A stretch of 64,000 bases of DNA from Eutrophocola sp963925675 (lineage in GTDB: Bacteria > Pseudomonadota > Gammaproteobacteria > Pseudomonadales > Pseudohongiellaceae): positions 22,385 through 86,384 of the forward strand of contig CAWUSW010000026.1 of the NCBI GenBank assembly GCA_963925675.1. The letters run 5' to 3'. The translations under genes and the position numbers were made by a program. Numbering within the stretch: position 1 is the stretch's first letter; the number at the start of each line of letters is the position of its first letter. Positions 23,777 to 34,300 of the stretch are shown piece after piece. The notes below the pieces were generated by a model that saw nothing but the letters and a program-made list of their open reading frames with translations, searched no databases and had not been told where the DNA came from.

Positions 23777-25873
23777 TTAAGCGCCTTTCTCGATGATAGA
23801 GCTGGCAACAGCCAAAGGCACTTCTGCGTACTTGGTAAACTCCATGGTATAGGTTGCTCGCCCCTGAGTAGCCGATCGCAGGTCTGTTGAGTAACCAAAC
23901 ATCTCTGCCAAGGGCACTTCGGCATTAATAACTTTGCCGGATGAGCTGTCTGCCATACCCTGAACAATGCCGCGGCGACGGTTCAAATCACCCATCACAT
24001 CACCCATGTAATCTTCAGGCGTTACAACCTCCACCCGCATGACCGGCTCCAGCAACGCCGCATTGGCCTCTAAAGCGCCTTTTTTTAACGCCATGGAACC
24101 CGCAATCTTGAACGCCATTTCACTGGAATCCACATCATGGAAGGAACCATCAAATAAAGTGACTTTCATCGCCAGCAGGGGGTATCCAGCAAGACAGCCA
24201 TTTTTCATCTGCTCCTGAACACCTTTGTCAACCGCCGGAATATATTCCCTGGGCACTGCGCCACCGACAATTTCATTTACAAATTCATATTCTGAGTCAG
24301 CAGGTAAGGGCTCAAGACGCAACCAGACATGTCCATACTGCCCACGACCACCTGACTGCTTTACATGCTTGCCTTCTATTTCAACGACTTTGCGAATCGT
24401 TTCACGATAAGCAACCTGAGGCTTACCAATATTGGCCTCAACGCCAAATTCCCGCCGCATGCGATCAACCAATACATCCAAATGAAGCTCACCCATACCC
24501 GAAATAATGGTTTGGCCTGACTCTTCATCTGTTTCTACCCGGAACGAAGGGTCTTCCTGGGCCAGTTTGCCCAGCGCAATACCCATTTTTTCCTGATCTA
24601 CCTGCGTTCTTGGCTCTACTGCGACAGAAATAACAGGTTCCGGGAAATCCATTTTCTCCAGGGTGATGACATTATCAATACTACACAGCGTTTCACCGGT
24701 GGTAACATCTTTAAGCCCGATCGCTGCAGCAATATCTCCAGCAAGCACTTCTTTAATCTCTTCCCGTGAGTTGGCATGCATTTGCACCATTCGGCCAACA
24801 CGTTCTTTCTTGGCCTTTAGCGGGTTATAAACCGAATCGCCAGATTTCAAAGTGCCTGAATACACACGGAAAAAAGTTAGTGTGCCGACAAAAGGGTCAG
24901 TAGCAATTTTAAAGGCCAGGGCGGAAAATGGCGCACTATCATCAGCCTCACGGGTTTCCAGTGTGACGCCATCCTCCAAAATACCTTCAATCGCTTTAAC
25001 TTCGATCGGTGCAGGCATAAATTCTATAACTGCATCCAGCATTGCCTGAACACCTTTATTTTTAAAGGCAGAACCGCACAGGGTGAGTACAATCTCATTC
25101 GCCAGAGTTCTCACTCTGAGGCCATGTTTGATTTCTACTTCAGTTAACTCTTCCCCTTCCAGATATTTATTCATCAGCTCATCATTGGCTTCAGCGGCTG
25201 CTTCAATCAATGCTGATCGCCATGTCTCACATTCAGACATCATGTCTTCTGGAATTTCGCCATATTCAAAAGTTACACCCTGATCAACTTCATTCCAGAT
25301 GATGCGCTTCATCTTGATCAGGTCAATGACACCTTTGAACTCATCTTCAGCACCAATGGCGAGCTGGATAGGGACAGGATTAGCGCCAAGACGTTCTTTC
25401 ATTTGCTGAACTACTTTTAAAAAGTCAGCACCTGCGCGATCCATTTTATTCACAAAAACTATACGTGGGACTTCATAGCGATTGGCTTGGCGCCACACTG
25501 TTTCAGTTTGAGGCTGTACCCCTGAGCTTGCACACAAGACCACTACAGCACCGTCAAGAACCCGCAGTGAACGCTCCACTTCAATCGTGAAGTCAACGTG
25601 GCCGGGGGTATCGATGATATTAACGCGGTGTTCGTCAAACTGCTGGTCCATGCCACTCCAGAAACAGGTTGTGGCAGCAGAGGTGATAGTAATACCACGC
25701 TCCTGCTCCTGTTCCATCCAGTCCATGACGGCCGCACCATCGTGCACTTCACCTATCTTGTGGGAAATACCAGTATAGAAAAGCACTCTTTCGGTTGTTG
25801 TGGTTTTGCCTGCATCCACATGAGCAACAATACCTATATTTCGATATCGGCTTAGTGGAGTTTTTCTGGGCAC
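23777..25873 (-). CDS. fusA: Elongation factor G
   Basis: 698 residues, with the GTPase motifs AHVDAGKTTTTERVLFYTG (G1), DTPGHVDFT (G3) and NKMDRAGADF (G4). Domains II-V follow, including the domain IV loop SGGRGQYGHVWLRLEPL and the C-terminal EMFGYSTDLRSATQGRATYTMEF. EF-G moves tRNA and mRNA through the ribosome after peptide bond formation and helps recycle ribosomes. It is the third gene of the str operon, 42 bases after rpsG. No tuf follows it, unlike E. coli. The next gene, rpsJ, has its own promoter. Confidence 0.99.
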   Translation of the reverse strand: MPRKTPLSRYRNIGIVAHVDAGKTTTTERVLFYTGISHKIGEVHDGAAVMDWMEQEQERGITITSAATTCFWSGMDQQFDEHRVNIIDTPGHVDFTIEVERSLRVLDGAVVVLCASSGVQPQTETVWRQANRYEVPRIVFVNKMDRAGADFLKVVQQMKERLGANPVPIQLAIGAEDEFKGVIDLIKMKRIIWNEVDQGVTFEYGEIPEDMMSECETWRSALIEAAAEANDELMNKYLEGEELTEVEIKHGLRVRTLANEIVLTLCGSAFKNKGVQAMLDAVIEFMPAPIEVKAIEGILEDGVTLETREADDSAPFSALAFKIATDPFVGTLTFFRVYSGTLKSGDSVYNPLKAKKERVGRMVQMHANSREEIKEVLAGDIAAAIGLKDVTTGETLCSIDNVITLEKMDFPEPVISVAVEPRTQVDQEKMGIALGKLAQEDPSFRVETDEESGQTIISGMGELHLDVLVDRMRREFGVEANIGKPQVAYRETIRKVVEIEGKHVKQSGGRGQYGHVWLRLEPLPADSEYEFVNEIVGGAVPREYIPAVDKGVQEQMKNGCLAGYPLLAMKVTLFDGSFHDVDSSEMAFKIAGSMALKKGALEANAALLEPVMRVEVVTPEDYMGDVMGDLNRRRGIVQGMADSSSGKVINAEVPLAEMFGYSTDLRSATQGRATYTMEFTKYAEVPLAVASSIIEKGA

Positions 25874-25915
25874 AGTAAAAACCTCAACAATCTCAGAGTG
25901 GAAATAAAACCTGGT

Positions 25916-26386
25916 TTAAAAACGATAATGCGAGAAAGCGCGGTTGGCTTCTGCCATGCGATGGACATCTTCACGTTTTTTGACAGCACTGCCGCGGCCT
26001 TCAGCTGCGTCAGAAATCTCGCCAGCCAGACGCAAAGCCATAGATTTCTCACCACGACTACGCGCATGATCAACTAACCAGCGCATCGCCAATGCATGAC
26101 GTCGATCGGGACGTACTTCCACAGGCACCTGATAGGTAGCACCACCCACACGGCGGGATTTAACTTCCACCAGAGGAGCAATATTGTCCAGAGCAAGCTC
26201 AAAGGCTTCCAGTGGATCTTTGCCGGACTTGTCAGCGACTACTGCAAGAGCGCCGTAGACAATTTTTTCTGCAACAGATTTCTTGCCATCAACCATTACA
26301 TGGTTCATAAACTTCGCAAGGGTTTTGTTACCGAACTTGGGATCGGGAAGGACTTCCCGCTTAGCTACAATTCTTCTTCTTGGCAT
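25916..26386 (-). CDS. rpsG: 30S ribosomal protein S7
   Basis: 156 residues, MPRRRIVAKREVLPDPKFGNKTLAKFMNHVMVDGKKSVAE and RRVGGATYQVPVEVRPDRRHALAMRWLV. S7 nucleates folding of the 16S 3' major domain and in E. coli represses str-operon translation by binding the rpsL-rpsG spacer; here that spacer is 97 bases and could hold such a site. The C-terminal FSHYRF is normal. Confidence 0.99.
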   Translation of the reverse strand: MPRRRIVAKREVLPDPKFGNKTLAKFMNHVMVDGKKSVAEKIVYGALAVVADKSGKDPLEAFELALDNIAPLVEVKSRRVGGATYQVPVEVRPDRRHALAMRWLVDHARSRGEKSMALRLAGEISDAAEGRGSAVKKREDVHRMAEANRAFSHYRF

Positions 26387-26483
26387 AGTTTTCTCTCTTC
26401 AGGCTTATCCGGCATTAATGAGTTGCCTCAAATTCCGGCCTTACTGGAATGATTTAATTATTTATAACCGCAGTTATAAAAAG

Positions 26484-26855
26484 TTATTTAGGCCGTTTGG
26501 TTCCGTACTTTGAGCGACCCTGCTTTCTGTCAGCGACACCGGAAGTATCCAGAGAGCCACGAACAGTGTGATAACGAACACCCGGCAGGTCTTTAACCCT
26601 ACCGCCCCTGATCAGGATCACGGAATGTTCCTGCAGGTTATGACCTTCCCCACCGATATATGAAGTCACTTCATAACCGTTAGTCAGTCGTACACGACAT
26701 ACTTTACGCAGTGCCGAGTTCGGCTTCTTAGGTGTTGTAGTATAGACACGAGTGCAGACGCCACGACGTTGCGGGCAACCCTGCAACGCGGGGACATCAC
26801 TCTTGTCGAGCTTGCTTTTCCTGGGCTTGCGAACCAGTTGGTTAACAGTCGCCAT
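26484..26855 (-). CDS. rpsL: 30S ribosomal protein S12
   Basis: 123 residues. The decoding-centre loops TTPKKPNSALRKVCRVRLTNG and RGGRVKDLPGVRYHTVRGSLD are intact, with lysines at the positions whose change gives streptomycin resistance, so the gene looks wild type. The Asp in KDLPG is the usual target of RimO methylthiolation. First gene of the str operon, with a strong promoter immediately upstream. Confidence 0.99.
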   Translation of the reverse strand: MATVNQLVRKPRKSKLDKSDVPALQGCPQRRGVCTRVYTTTPKKPNSALRKVCRVRLTNGYEVTSYIGGEGHNLQEHSVILIRGGRVKDLPGVRYHTVRGSLDTSGVADRKQGRSKYGTKRPK

Positions 26856-26882
26856 CTATTGCTCCGAAATTCTTTGTTTATT

Positions 26883-26914
26883 TAAAAAAGAGGCGCGATT
26901 GTAATGATCACGCC
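26883..26914 (-). terminator. Terminator-like hairpin after rpoC, overlapping the str promoter
   Basis: On the minus strand GGCGTGAT and ATCGCGCC form an 8-bp stem (one wobble) around CATTACA, followed by TCTTTTTT. It has the form of a rho-independent terminator for the rpoBC transcript. The same bases contain the str -10 box and start region. Confidence 0.6.
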
Positions 26915-26926
26915 CCACCTAGTCAA
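26884..26926 (-). promoter_or_regulatory. Sigma70 promoter of the str operon (rpsL-rpsG-fusA)
   Basis: Minus strand: -35 TTGACT (26921-26926), 17-base spacer, -10 TACAAT (26898-26903), then CGCGCCTC and six T. Only 28 bases separate the T tract from the rpsL ATG. The near-consensus boxes and GC-rich discriminator fit a strong, growth-rate-controlled promoter. Confidence 0.8.
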
Positions 26927-26932
26927 CTCATA

Positions 26933-27018
26933 CTAGTCACAAGTCTCAAGTTACAAGTACCAAGTTGCCAGCTGAAAGTAACGGCTTTTGCTTGAGACTT
27001 GTGACTAGCGACTTGCGA
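26933..27018. repeat. Inverted heptad-repeat element after rpoC
   Basis: Perfect 18-bp arms at 26933-26950 and 26991-27008 (inner ends CTCAAG/CTTGAG) enclose a 40-base loop. The arms and flanks are built from 7-mers related to CTTGNNA (CTTGAGA, CTTGTGA, CTAGCGA, CTTGCGA and, inverted, CTTGGTA, CTTGTAA). The element ends 5 bases before the rpoC stop codon. Confidence 0.85.
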
Positions 27019-27023
27019 CTGGT

Positions 27024-30000
27024 TTAATCCTCTGCCGCTGCTGCAGCACTTTCTGATTCTGCAAGTGCTTCACTTAGTGCAGCTTCCATTTCACTGGCTG
27101 ACACTGTGTCTTCAGACAAACGGGCCTCGGCAATGCGCTTCCTGTTTGCATGATAGGAAAGCCCGGTACCAGCTGGAATCAATCGTCCTACGACAACGTT
27201 TTCCTTAAGACCTTGCAGGTAATCACGTTTGCCACTGACCGCAGCCTCCGTTAATACACGCGTGGTTTCCTGGAAAGATGCCGCAGAAATGAACGACTCT
27301 GTCGACAGAGATGCTTTAGTGATACCAAGCAAAACACGTTCAAATTTCACGATTTCTTTTTCTTCATCTCTCAAGCGCACGTTTTCCTTACGCACTCGAA
27401 TAAATTCTACTTGCTCACCTTTAATGAATGCAGAGTCACCCATCTGGATGATTTCAGCTTTACGCAACATCTGACGAACAATAACTTCAATATGCTTGTC
27501 ATTGATACGCACACCCTGAAGTCGATAAACTTCCTGAACTTCATTCACGATGAAACGAGCCAGTGCTTCAACTCCTTTCAGGCGCAAGATGTCATGAGGA
27601 TTAGGTGGTCCATCAGACACAACCTCACCCTTCTCTACATATTCCCCTTCGAAAACTGTCATTTGACGCCATTTCGGAATCAGTACTTCGTAATGATCAC
27701 TGCCATCAATCGGATTCACACCATCTGTTGGTGTAATTACCAGTCGACGTTTGCCTTTGGTTTCTTTACCAAAACTTACCGTTCCGGAAATTTCAGCCAA
27801 AATGGCAGGTTCTTTTGGCTTACGTGCTTCAAACAAATCAGCAACACGAGGCAAACCACCAGTAATATCACGAGTTTTAGAACCTTCCTGAGGAATACGG
27901 GCAATTACATCACCAATATTCACATCAACACCGTTTTCTACACCAACAATCGCTTTCGAAGGCAGGAAGTAATGGGCAGGAACATTTGTTCCTGGCAGGT
28001 TAAACTCTTTTCCTTTGTCGTCAACCAAGGTGATGGCTGGACGTAATTCTTTACCAGCTGAAGAACGCTCGGAAGGATCCATTACAGTGATATTGGTCAG
28101 GCCGGTTATTTCATCAGTCTGACGTTTCACACAAAGCCCCTCTTCCATGGCTTCAAAACGGATCTTACCAGCAACTTCAACAACAATTGGATGCGTATGC
28201 GGATCCCAGCTGGCAACAATATTTCCAACCTGTACTTCAGAATGATCTGCACCATTAATAATTGCACCATAAGGCAATTTATAACGTTCTTTTTCACGTC
28301 CGTTGGTGTCATTAACTATTAACTCACCAGAACGTGATACCACTACCAGCTGACCATCTTTACGTTGCACAGTTTTCATGTTGTACAGATGGATAGTACC
28401 GTCCGTTTTAACCTGAACATTGTCTGCTGCTGTAGCACGAGAAGCCGCACCACCAATATGGAATGTCCGCATGGTTAACTGAGTACCAGGCTCACCGATG
28501 GACTGTGCCGCAACTACACCGACTGCCTCACCAATATTGGTCAAATGACCTCGGGCAAGATCGCGGCCGTAACACATACGACAGATACCGGCATCAGCAT
28601 CACAGGTGATAGGTGAACGGGCAATAACTTCGTCCACACCATTGGTTTCCAGTATTTCCACCAATTTTTCATCAATCAGGATACCAGCTTCAAGAATGGT
28701 TACACCATTTCCGTCCAGTGCATCCTGTGCCAGAACACGACCCAATACCAATTCACCCAGAGGTGCAATAATGTCGCCACCCTCAATCACAGGTGTCATA
28801 GTCAGGCCGTTATCAGTACCACAATCTTCTTCTTTAACGACCAGATCCTGACTGATATCAACCAGGCGACGCGTCAAATAACCAGAGTTCGCTGTTTTCA
28901 AAGCGGTATCGGCCAATCCCTTACGCGCACCATGGGTAGAGATAAAGTACTGTAGTACGTTTAGTCCTTCACGGAAGTTAGCGGTAATCGGTGTTTCAAT
29001 AATCGATCCATCCGGCTTCGCCATCAATCCACGCATTCCGGCCAGCTGACGAATCTGCGCGGGGGAGCCCCTGGCGCCAGAATCCGAATAAACATAAACA
29101 GAGTTAAAGGATTCCTGCTGCTCTTCCTCACCATCACGATTAATTACACTTTCATGGGACAAGCCATCCATCATGGACTTGGCGACCTGGTCATTTGCAC
29201 GCGACCAGATATCAATCACCTTGTTGTATTTTTCACCCTGCGTTACCAGACCAGAAGCAAACTGTGATTCAATTTCAGCGACTTCAGATTCAGCAGCGGC
29301 AATTAAAGTAGCTTTTGCATCAGGAATGACAAAATCATTCACGCCGATTGAACAGCCTGACCATGTAGAGTAGCGATAACCCATATACATTAATTGGTCA
29401 GCAAAAATAACCGTCTCTTTAAGTCCGACATTTCGATAACACATATTGATAATATGTGAGATCTGTTTCTTGGACATTTTCTGGTTAACCATGCTGAACG
29501 GCAAGCCATCGGGCACGATACTAAACAGGATTACACGACCAACTGTAGATTCCACAATACTGGTAGATTCCTGCCTGTCACCGTCTTCGCTAAACAGCAC
29601 TTCTGACAAACGCACTTTAATGCGGGACTGAAGATGCACTGCTTTGGTACTAAATGCTTTGACAACTTCATCCACATTGGCGAAGACCATACCTTCACCC
29701 TTGGCATTAACACGCTCACGGGTCATGTAATAAAGACCCAACACCACGTCTTGAGAAGGCACAATAATCGGCTCACCAGATGCTGGTGAAAGAATATTGT
29801 TGGTAGACATCATCAAGGAACGGGCTTCGAGCTGCGCTTCCAGAGTCAGCGGCACGTGAACTGCCATCTGGTCGCCATCAAAGTCAGCGTTGTATGCTGC
29901 ACAAACCAGAGGATGCAATTGAATAGCCTTACCTTCAATGAGTACAGGTTCGAAAGCCTGGATACCCAATCTGTGAAGTGTTGGCGCACGGTTCAGCATA

Positions 30001-31262
30001 ATCGGATGCTCACGAATAACGTCCGCAAGAATATCCCATACCTCTGCTGTTTCTTTTTCTACCATTTTCTTGGCAGCTTTAATTGTTGTTGCTACGCCAC
30101 GCAGAATCAGCTTGCCAAGGATGAAAGGCTTGAACAGTTCCAAAGCCATTTTCTTGGGCAGACCGGCCTGATGTAGTCGCAAGGTAGGACCCACCACAAT
30201 CACCGAACGTCCTGAATAATCCACACGCTTACCAAGCAGGTTCTGACGGAAACGACCCTGCTTGCCTTTAATCATGTCAGCCAGTGATTTCAGCGGACGT
30301 TTGTTGGAGCCGGTAATCGCTCTTCCGCGACGACCGTTATCCAGCAATGCATCTACTGATTCCTGCAGCATACGTTTTTCATTACGCACGATGATATCCG
30401 GTGCATTCAGGTCGAGCAGTCTTTTCAAGCGGTTGTTACGGTTAATTACCCGACGGTATAAATCGTTCAAATCCGAAGTTGCAAATCGACCACCATCCAG
30501 CGGAACAAGTGGGCGCAGATCAGGTGGTAGCACAGGCAATACATTGAGTACCATCCATTCGGGCTTATTGCCAGAGTTTAAAAAACCGTCAAGCAACTTC
30601 AGACGTTTGGAGAGTTTTTTCAATTTGGTTTCAGAATTTGTCTGCGGAATTTCTTCACGGATACGGGTGGATTCTTCAACCACATCCATATCTGCCATCA
30701 GGTCCTGAACGGCTTCTGCACCCATCTTGGCTTCAAAGTCATCACCAAATTCTTCCAGGGCTTCGTAATACATTTCGTCAGATAGCAACTGGCCTTTTTC
30801 CAAATTAGTCATACCCGGATCAATAACCACAAACGATTCGAAATACAGAACACGTTCGATATCGCGCAGTGTCATATCCAGCAACAAACCAATACGTGAA
30901 GGCAGTGATTTCAGGAACCAGATATGGGCTACCGGACTTGCCAGTTCGATATGGCCCATACGTTCACGACGCACTTTACTCAACGCTACTTCAACGCCAC
31001 ATTTCTCACAGATAACACCTCTGTGCTTTAGACGTTTGTATTTGCCGCAGAGACACTCATAGTCTTTTACCGGGCCAAAAATTTTGGCACAGAAAAGTCC
31101 GTCACGCTCCGGCTTAAAGGTACGGTAGTTGATGGTTTCGGGCTTCTTCACTTCCCCGAATGACCAGGAGCGAATCAGTTGTGGTGATGCCAATCCGATA
31201 CGAATTGAATCAAAGTCTTCAATCTGTGTTTGTGACTTCAATAAACCTAATAGGTCTTTCAT
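27024..31262 (-). CDS. rpoC: DNA-directed RNA polymerase subunit beta'
   Basis: 1412 residues. The N-terminal zinc site is at CLCGKYKRLKHRGVICEKCG, the catalytic Mg-binding loop is NADFDGDQMAVHVPL, and the second zinc site is CDADAGICRMCYGRD. The bridge-helix/trigger-loop part includes GEPGTQLTMRTFHIGGAA. Length matches E. coli (1407). It follows rpoB by 92 bases and forms the catalytic core with it. The C-terminal Glu/Ala-rich tail is ordinary. Downstream lie the heptad element and the terminator/promoter overlap. Confidence 0.99.
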   Translation of the reverse strand: MKDLLGLLKSQTQIEDFDSIRIGLASPQLIRSWSFGEVKKPETINYRTFKPERDGLFCAKIFGPVKDYECLCGKYKRLKHRGVICEKCGVEVALSKVRRERMGHIELASPVAHIWFLKSLPSRIGLLLDMTLRDIERVLYFESFVVIDPGMTNLEKGQLLSDEMYYEALEEFGDDFEAKMGAEAVQDLMADMDVVEESTRIREEIPQTNSETKLKKLSKRLKLLDGFLNSGNKPEWMVLNVLPVLPPDLRPLVPLDGGRFATSDLNDLYRRVINRNNRLKRLLDLNAPDIIVRNEKRMLQESVDALLDNGRRGRAITGSNKRPLKSLADMIKGKQGRFRQNLLGKRVDYSGRSVIVVGPTLRLHQAGLPKKMALELFKPFILGKLILRGVATTIKAAKKMVEKETAEVWDILADVIREHPIMLNRAPTLHRLGIQAFEPVLIEGKAIQLHPLVCAAYNADFDGDQMAVHVPLTLEAQLEARSLMMSTNNILSPASGEPIIVPSQDVVLGLYYMTRERVNAKGEGMVFANVDEVVKAFSTKAVHLQSRIKVRLSEVLFSEDGDRQESTSIVESTVGRVILFSIVPDGLPFSMVNQKMSKKQISHIINMCYRNVGLKETVIFADQLMYMGYRYSTWSGCSIGVNDFVIPDAKATLIAAAESEVAEIESQFASGLVTQGEKYNKVIDIWSRANDQVAKSMMDGLSHESVINRDGEEEQQESFNSVYVYSDSGARGSPAQIRQLAGMRGLMAKPDGSIIETPITANFREGLNVLQYFISTHGARKGLADTALKTANSGYLTRRLVDISQDLVVKEEDCGTDNGLTMTPVIEGGDIIAPLGELVLGRVLAQDALDGNGVTILEAGILIDEKLVEILETNGVDEVIARSPITCDADAGICRMCYGRDLARGHLTNIGEAVGVVAAQSIGEPGTQLTMRTFHIGGAASRATAADNVQVKTDGTIHLYNMKTVQRKDGQLVVVSRSGELIVNDTNGREKERYKLPYGAIINGADHSEVQVGNIVASWDPHTHPIVVEVAGKIRFEAMEEGLCVKRQTDEITGLTNITVMDPSERSSAGKELRPAITLVDDKGKEFNLPGTNVPAHYFLPSKAIVGVENGVDVNIGDVIARIPQEGSKTRDITGGLPRVADLFEARKPKEPAILAEISGTVSFGKETKGKRRLVITPTDGVNPIDGSDHYEVLIPKWRQMTVFEGEYVEKGEVVSDGPPNPHDILRLKGVEALARFIVNEVQEVYRLQGVRINDKHIEVIVRQMLRKAEIIQMGDSAFIKGEQVEFIRVRKENVRLRDEEKEIVKFERVLLGITKASLSTESFISAASFQETTRVLTEAAVSGKRDYLQGLKENVVVGRLIPAGTGLSYHANRKRIAEARLSEDTVSASEMEAALSEALAESESAAAAAED

Positions 31263-31354
31263 TCTATTCCTCCACCCTAACAGGGTTGATAAATTCTCTG
31301 GATTTAGTCGTATTTACAGAAATGTGGAAATTCTGCCAATCACTAAATCCTGAA

Positions 31355-34300
31355 TCAATTCTCGACTTCCAGTTCCATGTCGATACCCAAAGATCGAATT
31401 TCTTTAACAAGTACGTTAAAGGATTCGGGCATACCGGCTTCCATGCGGTCATCACCATCTACTATATTTTTGTACATCTTGGTTCTGCCGTTTACATCGT
31501 CTGACTTCACAGTCAACATTTCCTGCAATGTATAGGCGGCACCATATGCTTCCAGCGCCCACACTTCCATCTCTCCAAAGCGTTGGCCACCAAACTGGGC
31601 TTTACCGCCCAAAGGCTGCTGGGTAACCAGGCTGTAGGAGCCGGTTGAACGAGCGTGCATTTTGTCATCGACCAGATGATTCAGTTTAAGCATGTACATA
31701 ATACCCACTGTTACCTTACGGTCGAACTGATCTCCAGTACGTCCATCAAAAAGACTTACCTGACCATCTTCACTCATGTCGGCCAGCTTAAGCATTTCCT
31801 TGATTTCGATTTCACTGGCACCATCAAATACCGGAGTTGCCATTGGCACACCCGCTCTAAGGTTTCTTGCCAGCTCAAACACTTCATCATCACTGAAGCT
31901 TTTCAAATCTTCAGTACGACGCGATTCGCCAATCCCGTTATAAATCTGATCCAGGAATTTGCGGATATCAGCTGCTTTCTGTTGCTGCTGAATCATGACA
32001 TTAATTTTTGCGCCCAGCCCTTTTGATGCTGCACCAAGATGAGTTTCCAAAATCTGTCCCACATTCATTCGGGACGGAACACCCAGTGGATTCAGAACGA
32101 TATCTACAGGATTACCAGATTCATCATATGGCATGTCTTCAACCGGCATAATTACCGAGATAACACCCTTGTTACCATGACGTCCGGCCATTTTGTCACC
32201 AGGCTGGATGCGACGCTTGATCGCCAGATACACTTTAACGATTTTCAACACACCCGGTGCCAGATTATCGCCCTGGGTCAGCTTGCGTTTTTTGTCTTCG
32301 TAACGCTCATCAAGTTCGATTCTGCGTTCCTTGAGTTGAACACCTGCTTTCTCAAGAGCTTCACTCATGCTTTCGTCTACCAGACGAATCTTGAACCACT
32401 CTTCCTGGTCCAGATTATCCAGATATTCTGCACTTAGCTTGTCACCTTTCTTCAGCTTAGGTCCGCCAGATACACCTTTACCCAGGATTAACTTGCGTAA
32501 ACGCTGAAAAGTCGCTTCTTCAACAATACGAAACTCGTCTTCGATATCTTTACGTACCTTGGATAACTGCGCGCCCTCGATTTCCAGAGCACGCTGATCT
32601 TTTTCTAGACCGTCACGGGTAAATACCTGAACATCGATAACCGTACCTTTAACACTGCTTGGTACCCTTAGTGATGTATCTTTCACATCAGATGCTTTTT
32701 CACCAAAGATAGCGCGCAGAAGTTTTTCTTCTGGAGTCAGCTGGGTTTCACCTTTTGGCGTCACCTTGCCTACCAGGATATCGCCGGCATTTACTTCAGC
32801 TCCGATATAAACGATGCCGGATTCATCCAGACGACTCAGAGCACTTTCACCAACATTGGGAATATCTGCTGTAATTTCTTCAGAACCTAACTTGGTGTCA
32901 CGAGCGATACAGGTCAGCTCCTGAATATGAATCGAGGTGAAGCGATCTTCCTTCACTACTCTTTCCGAGATCAGGATAGAGTCCTCAAAGTTATAACCAT
33001 TCCAGGGCATGAAAGCTATGCGCATGTTCTGCCCCAGCGCTAACTCACCAGTATCAATTGAAGGACCATCGGCGAGGATATCCTGAACACTTACGCGATC
33101 ACCCTCTTTCACCAGTGGTCGCTGGCTGATACAGGTATTTTGATTTGAGCGGGTGTATTTGATCAGGTTATAGATATCAACACCTGCTTCACCAGCTTCT
33201 GTTTCTTCATCGTGGACACGCACAACAATTCGGGCAGCATCAACACTGTCGATAACGCCACCACGCCTTGCGATCACACAAACACCAGAGTCGCGAGCTA
33301 CATTGCGCTCCATTCCTGTGCCTACAAGTGGCTTCTCTGAAATAAGAGTCGGTACAGCCTGACGCTGCATATTGGATCCCATCAATGCACGGTTGGCATC
33401 ATCGTGTTCCAGGAAGGGAATCAAAGATGCGGCAACAGATACAACCTGCTGTGGAGACACATCCATATAGTCCACCTGATCAGAAGGCATCAGGGTAAAT
33501 TCATTTCTGTGACGAACGCTGACCAGTTCTTCTTCAAACTTACCTTTCTTGTCCAGAGGAGAAGAAGCCTGGGCGATAACAAAACCACTTTCTTCAATCG
33601 CGGAAAGGTAATCAATTTCATCTGTTACTGCACCGTTCACCACTTTACGAACCGGGCTTTCCAGGAAGCCATACGCATTGGTACGCGCATAGGTCGCCAA
33701 AGAGTTGATCAGTCCAATATTCGGGCCTTCAGGAGTCTCAATAGGGCAAACACGGCCATAATGTGTTGGATGTACATCACGCACTTCGAAGCCGGCACGT
33801 TCGCGAGTAAGCCCGCCTGGCCCAAGCGCGGAAATACGACGCTTGTGAGTCACTTCTGAAAGAGGGTTATTCTGATCCATAAATTGTGACAACTGGCTGG
33901 AACCAAAAAATTCCTTAATCGCCGCTGCTACAGGTTTGGCATTGATCATATCCTGAGGCATCAAGCCTTCACTGTCTGCCATAGAAAGGCGTTCTTTCAC
34001 AGCGCGTTCTACACGGACCAGTCCAACACGGAACTGGTTCTCGGCCATTTCGCCAACACTGCGAATACGTCGGTTACCCAGGTGATCGATATCATCAACC
34101 GTGCCGAAACCATTTCGAATTCCGACCAGAGTCTTGATAACGTCGACAATGTCTTCTTTGCTAAGTACGCCATCACCTTCTGATTCAGATCGACCCAGGC
34201 GGCGGTTAAATTTCATGCGACCAACCGCGGACAGGTCATAACGCTCTGATGAGAAAAACAGATTGGCGAACAGATTTTCAGCAGACTCTTTAGTCGGCGG

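Noticed and set aside
27411..28046. A 211-codon open frame on the plus strand inside rpoC
   Set aside because: It lies opposite a well-supported essential gene, has no ribosome site or family resemblance, and its composition mirrors the rpoC codons.
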